DNA from: Bacteroidales bacterium UBA5537
GTDB lineage: Bacteria > Bacteroidota > Bacteroidia > Bacteroidales > Lentimicrobiaceae
Assembly (NCBI GenBank): GCA_002426025.1
Contig: DINP01000030.1
Span: 1,057 to 8,949, forward strand
DNA length: 7,893 bases
Direction: 5' to 3'
Shown one piece after another: positions 1 through 6,000 of this stretch (position 1 is its first letter; each line of letters begins with the position of its first letter). A program made the translations under genes and the position numbers. A model generated the notes under the pieces. That model was not told where the DNA came from and ran no database searches. It saw only the letters and a list, made by a program, of their open reading frames with translations.

Positions 1-48
1 TGCACTACAACTGCTGCCGATCAGATGACTTTAACCTTTAATTTACAG
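1..48 (+). repeat. C-terminal tail of a NAG-type unit cut by the window start
   Basis: The first codon is the second cysteine of a unit (the usual P-C position), followed by A-D-Q-M and a T-L-T-type last strand, as at the end of complete units such as the one ending at 843. It shows that the first array continues upstream of the window. Confidence 0.85.
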
Positions 49-3000
49 CCACTTGCCAATGCAGGCCCCGATGCCAATAGTTGCGGAACAGTTGCCTTCC
101 AGGTAACTGGTGCAACCGCTTCATATTACAGCACTGTTTACTGGACACATAGTGGAACCGGAGTTATTACAGGTTCAAATGGCCTTAACCCAACTTACAC
201 CCCTTCACAGGGTGATGTAATCAACGGGCAGGTTACCCTTACTTTACACGCTACAGCAATTACCCCATGTACTGGTGAAGTTGTTGATGCCATGATTCTT
301 AACCTGCAGCCTGGCCCATTGGCCAATGCAGGTGCTGATGCAAGTATTTGTGCAGGACAAGATTATACCCTTAGCAGTGCCACAGCAAGTGGTTATGCAA
401 GCCTTGCCTGGACAAGCAGCGGATCAGGTACATTCAGCAGTACCACTGCTTTAAATCCAATTTACTATCCAAGTGCCGGAGATATCACAGCCGGATCTGT
501 AAATCTTACCCTTACTCTTCAGGGCGCACCTCCATGCAACACTATAACATCTGATGTAATGGTTCTTACAATACAGCGGATGCCGGTTGCCAATGCAGGC
601 CCCGATGCGGTGACATGTGGAAATACCTACCAGCTTATTAATGCTTCTGCTTCAAATTATTCAGCAGTTAACTGGACAACCAGCGGTACTGGCTTCTTTA
701 CGAACAGCACCCTTGTAAATGCAGTTTACACCCCAAGTGCAGCAGACAGAACTTCAGGTTCAGTTACTCTGACACTTACAGTTACCGGGGTTAATCCTTG
801 TAACAATCAGGTTGCTGACCAGATGATATTAACCATAGGCGCTCCGGTTCTTGCCAATGCAGGAATTGACGCAAGCACATGCGGTAATACACCATTCACC
901 GTTTCTACTTCATCAGCAAGCAATTACAGCACCATAAACTGGACAACATCGGGAAGCGGAACATTTGCCAACCAAACTACACTTTATCCAACCTATACGC
1001 CAAGTGCTGGTGACCGTGCTATCGGTTCCGTTACACTAACCATGCATGTTGAGGGTAATGCCCCTTGCTTCAACAATGTGCAGGATAATATGCTCCTGAC
1101 CATCAATGCCGGAGCTACTGCCAATGCCGGACCTGATGCACAGATTTGCACAGGGACCAATTTTACCGTAAGCGCAGCTTCTGCAACCGGAAATGTTGCT
1201 GTAACCTGGTCAACCACAGGAACCGGAACCATCACAGGCGGCAACACCCTTACCCCGACTTATGTACCAAGTGCCCAGGATTATCTGAATGGTAACGTTA
1301 TCCTCACCCTCTCTGTGATTCCGGCTGCACCATGTACCGGAAATGTATCAGATGAAATGATGCTGACCTTTATCAATGGCCCGGTTGCCAATGCAGGCCC
1401 CGATGCTGAAATTTGTTTCGGCATTAACTATACAGTTACCGGTGCATCCGCTTCAGGTTACCTCACCATCAACTGGACTTCAACAGGAAGCGGTACACTG
1501 GTAAACGCCAATTCGCTTATACCAACCTATATGCCATCAAACGCTGACCGCATTGCCGGATCAGTAAACCTTATAATGACAGTTCAGGGCTCAGCTCCAT
1601 GTTTCGGATCAAACAGCGATGTAATGACCCTAACCATCAGCTCACTACCTGTAGCCAGCGGAGTCGTTAGCGGACCGCAAAATGTATGTGCCGGTCAAAC
1701 CGGAGTAAACTATTCTGTAACTCCGGTAGTGAATGCAAGTGGTTACAACTGGATACTTCCTTCTGGAGCATCAATAGTTGCAGGAGCCAACACCGCAAAT
1801 ATTACTGTTGATTTCTCAATGTCGGCAGTTTCAGGAAGCATTTTTGTGAATGCTACTTCTGCCTGCGGAAACGGACCAGTTTCTGTTGCTTACCCGGTTA
1901 CCGTAAGCCCATTGCCTGGAAATCCGGGAATCATCATGGGCCCGGCAACTCTGTGCCAAAACACTTTGGGTGTTGTTTACTCAATCAACGCGGTTACAGG
2001 CGCTACAGCTTATCAGTGGACAGTACCTACCGGTGCAACTATTGTTGCCGGAACCGGAACCAATACCATTACTGTGGATTATTCAACCACAGCTATTTCG
2101 GGTGATATTACTGTAACCCCACAAAATGGTTGCGGCAGTGGAAATTCATCAACACTTGCAGTAACGGTTAATCCTATGCCTGTTGCTCCGGTTATTACCG
2201 CCAACGGACCAATTGAATTCTGTGAAGGTGGCAGTGTAGTGCTTTCAGCTACACCTGGATACGCATCTTATTTGTGGTCGAATGGCATGACAACCCAGGA
2301 TATAACCGTTACAACTTTCGGCACTTATTCAGTAGTTGCCTCAGATGTAGCCGGTTGTGCCAGCCTTCCATCAAATGAAATTACTGTAAATGTTCACATG
2401 TTATTTGTTCCGGTGGTTACAGCCAGCGGCCCAACCGATCTTTGCCAGGGAGGCAGTGTTATACTGTCTGCTCCTGCCGGATATGCTTCATACCTCTGGA
2501 GCAATGGTTCAACATCTCAAAATATAACTGTAACTACAAACGGAGTATTTAATGTTACACTTACCGATGCTTTTGGTTGTGTAAGCCTTCCATCAGCAGA
2601 TGTAACAGTTACTGTACATCCAATCCCTGCAACTCCTGTTATTGTTGCCAGTGGTCCGGTTAGTTTCTGTGCCGGTGGTAGTGTTACTCTTTCAGCTCCG
2701 GCCGGATTTGCATCTTATCTGTGGTCGAACGGTGAAGTAACCCAAAACATTCTGGTAACTACAAGCGGTGTATTTTCTGTTACTGTTAGTGACCTATTCG
2801 GATGTACCAGTTTGCCTTCATTACCAATGACTGTAAATGTAAATCCATATCCAGCTACTCCGGTTATTACCGCTGTTGGCCCTACTACATTCTGTAATGG
2901 AGGAAGTGTAATCTTATCAGCCACAGCCGGATTTGCTTCTTATTTATGGTCAAACGGCGAAACTACCCAGACCATAACTGTAACCACTTCGGGAGTTTAT

Positions 3001-6000
3001 ACCGTTGTAGTTTCTGATGCCATCGGATGTTCAAGCCAGCCATCGTTACCTGTTACGGTAACTGTGGTTCAACCTCCTACCCCTGTTATTGTAGCCAACG
3101 GAGCAATAAATTTCTGCACCGGTGGAAGCGTTACACTGACAGCACCTGCAGGATATGCCTCATATCTGTGGTCAAACGGTGAAACTACCCAGTCAATAAG
3201 TGTTACAACTTCAGGAAGTTATTCCGTACAGGTTATAGATGCAATGGGATGTATCAGCGATCCTTCAAATACTATAGTTGTTACTGTTTACTCTCCTGCT
3301 GTACCTCCGACAATTGTGGCCCTAGGCCCAACCAACATCTGTGCAGGCGGTAATGTAACCCTTTCGGCACCAGCCGGATATGCCACTTATGTTTGGTCTA
3401 ACGGACAAACAACCCGAAACATCGTTGTTACAACAGCCGGTAATTACTTTGTAGTGGTTACCGATGTAAATGGTTGTTCATCTGCAGCATCTAATACTAT
3501 TACTGTTACAGTTGTTCCATTACCAACAGCCGTAGCCGGTCCGAATGCCACCATTTGTGCAGGCGCAAACTTTACTGTAAGTGGTGCTTCAGCAACCAAC
3601 TATTCGGTATTAACCTGGACAAGTTCAGGATCAGGGTTCTTTGTAAACAACGGTACCCTCACCCCAACTTATGTTCCTTCACCTGGCGATCTATCGATGG
3701 GAAGTGTAATCCTAACCTTATCGGCAGCCGGAAACGGACCATGTACTATGGCAGCCGAGAGTTCACGTTTACTGAGCTTTACCAATCCACCAACGGCTTA
3801 TGCTGGAGTTGACTTTACCATCTGCGAAGGCGCAAATATCAATGTTACAACCGCCACGGCAACACATTATCAAACCATTACCTGGACAACATCAGGCTCA
3901 GGAATGTTCCTTAACGGAAATACACTGACCCCAACATATATTCCAAGTGTACTTGATGCAAGTAGTGGAGTAGTTTCGCTTACATTAACTGCTGTTCCGC
4001 TCGCACCATGCGCGACTCCTGCAACTGATGCCTTAATGGTTACCATTCACAGGGCACCTATGGTATTTGCAGGAAACAACACCAGTGTTTGTCCTCCAGA
4101 CCAATACACAACCATTACAGCAACCGCAAGCAATTACACCAACCTGTTGTGGACTACCAACGGAACCGGAACTTTTACTGATCCTACAGCTTTGGTAACT
4201 GTTTATACACCATCGGCTGCCGATATCAGCAACGGATCAGTTACACTGAACCTAACTGCTTACGCAAACAGCCCATGCTCAACGGTTAGTGATGATATAG
4301 TTTTAGTTCTGGTAAGAGACCCACAGGCCAATGCCGGAGCAGATATAACCATTTGCGAAGGCAGCAATGCCATCATCAATGGAACAGCCTCAGGTTACCA
4401 GTCAATTTTCTGGACGACCTCTGGTACCGGTACCATCGTAAACGGTAATACCCTAAGCCCGACCTATCTGCCAAGCTTAACAGATATTATCAACGGATGG
4501 GTAACGCTGACGCTTACTGCCAACCCGCTAGCACCATGCGCAATACCTGCAATTGATGCCATGCAACTGAATATTACCCGCAGTCCTCAGATTTTTGCAG
4601 GGAACGATGTAAGCATCTGCCCAGCTGCACCATACACTACAAGTACTGCAACTGCTAGTTTCTACAGTACCCTGTTGTGGTCAACCAATGGTACAGGAAC
4701 ATTTTCGAACACATCAACTGCCGTAACAGTATATACACCATCGGCAGCAGACATATCAAACGGTACTGTAACCCTCACTCTAACCGGATATGCCAATAGT
4801 CCATGTTCAAGCGTAAGCGATAATATCGTACTATTGCTTTCAAGGGCTCCTCTGGCCAATGCAGGCCCTGATATCAATATTTGCGAGGGAAATGTTGTTA
4901 ACATTACCGGAGCCACAGCCAGTTATTATCAAACCCTTAACTGGGCTACCACCGGAACCGGAACAATTGTAAATGGCAATTCACTGACACCGACCTATAT
5001 TCCGAGTGCAGCAGACATCACGGTCGGAAGTGTAATCCTCAGCCTCACCGCTACACCGGTTGCTCCTTGTGCCAATGCAGTTACTGATGCAATGACAATT
5101 AACATAAGCCGCACCCCGCAGATATTTGCCGGAAGCGATATTACACTGTGCCCATCAGGTGCATATACAACTTCAACAGCGACAGCAGCCTTCTTTACTA
5201 TGCTGCAGTGGACCAGCAACGGAACCGGAACTTTCTCTGCTCCCAATGCCCTGGTTACAACCTACACTCCTTCAGCAACTGATATTGCCAATGGAAATGT
5301 AACGCTTACCCTTACAGGTTTTGCCAACACACCATGCAGCAATGTAAGTGATAACATGGTGCTTTCCCTCACCGAGGATGCTCTTGTAAATGCAGGCCCT
5401 GATGCAGCCATCTGCGAAGGAATGCAGTACACTATTTCAGGAGCTTCAGCAAGCAACTACCAGTCAATTAGCTGGATAAGTACAGGAACCGGAGTTATAA
5501 TGAATGGTAATACACTGACCCCGACCTACATTCCAAGTATGGCTGATATTACCAGTGGAAGTGTAATACTGAGCCTGATAGCCACTCCAAACGCACCTTG
5601 CAGCACAACAGTAACTGATGCAATGCTGCTTACCATTACCCGCACCCCGGTAATTTATGCCGGAGCCGATGCAGCAATCTGCCCTCCGGGCGCTTACACA
5701 GTAAGTGATGCAACAGCCGCTAATGCCACTGCGCTGCTTTGGTCAACCAGTGGTTCAGGTACATTCTCAAATACCACAACACTTGTCACCATTTACAATC
5801 CTTCACTAGCAGATATAGCAGCCGGAACTGTTACGCTGACCCTTACAGGTTTTGCAAACAGCCCATGTTCAAATGTGAGCGATGCTGTTGTGCTTTATTT
5901 TATTCCCGAAGCGATGGCAAATGCTGGTCCGGATGCAGCTATCTGCGAAGGTTCACAGTATGTAATCAGTGGAGCTACCGCCTTCAATTACGCCAACCTT

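Noticed and set aside
3555..3812. Open frame in + frame 3 (also 5739-6038, and 6641-6847 in + frame 2)
   Set aside because: Their translations are shifted readings of the repeat units, while frame 1 carries clear conserved motifs throughout these stretches.
4423..4434. Palindrome GGTACCGGTACC as a possible operator or hairpin
   Set aside because: It falls in the codons of the conserved G-T-G-T motif inside the gene, and other units have non-palindromic codons for the same residues.
4662..5456. Open frames on the minus strand (4662-4916, 4995-5246, 5262-5456), with similar ones at 993-1247, 2715-2924 and 7383-7574
   Set aside because: They lie antisense inside well-conserved repeat units, recur at equivalent places because the repeats recur, and show no recognisable domain. 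They are by-products of the coding repeats.
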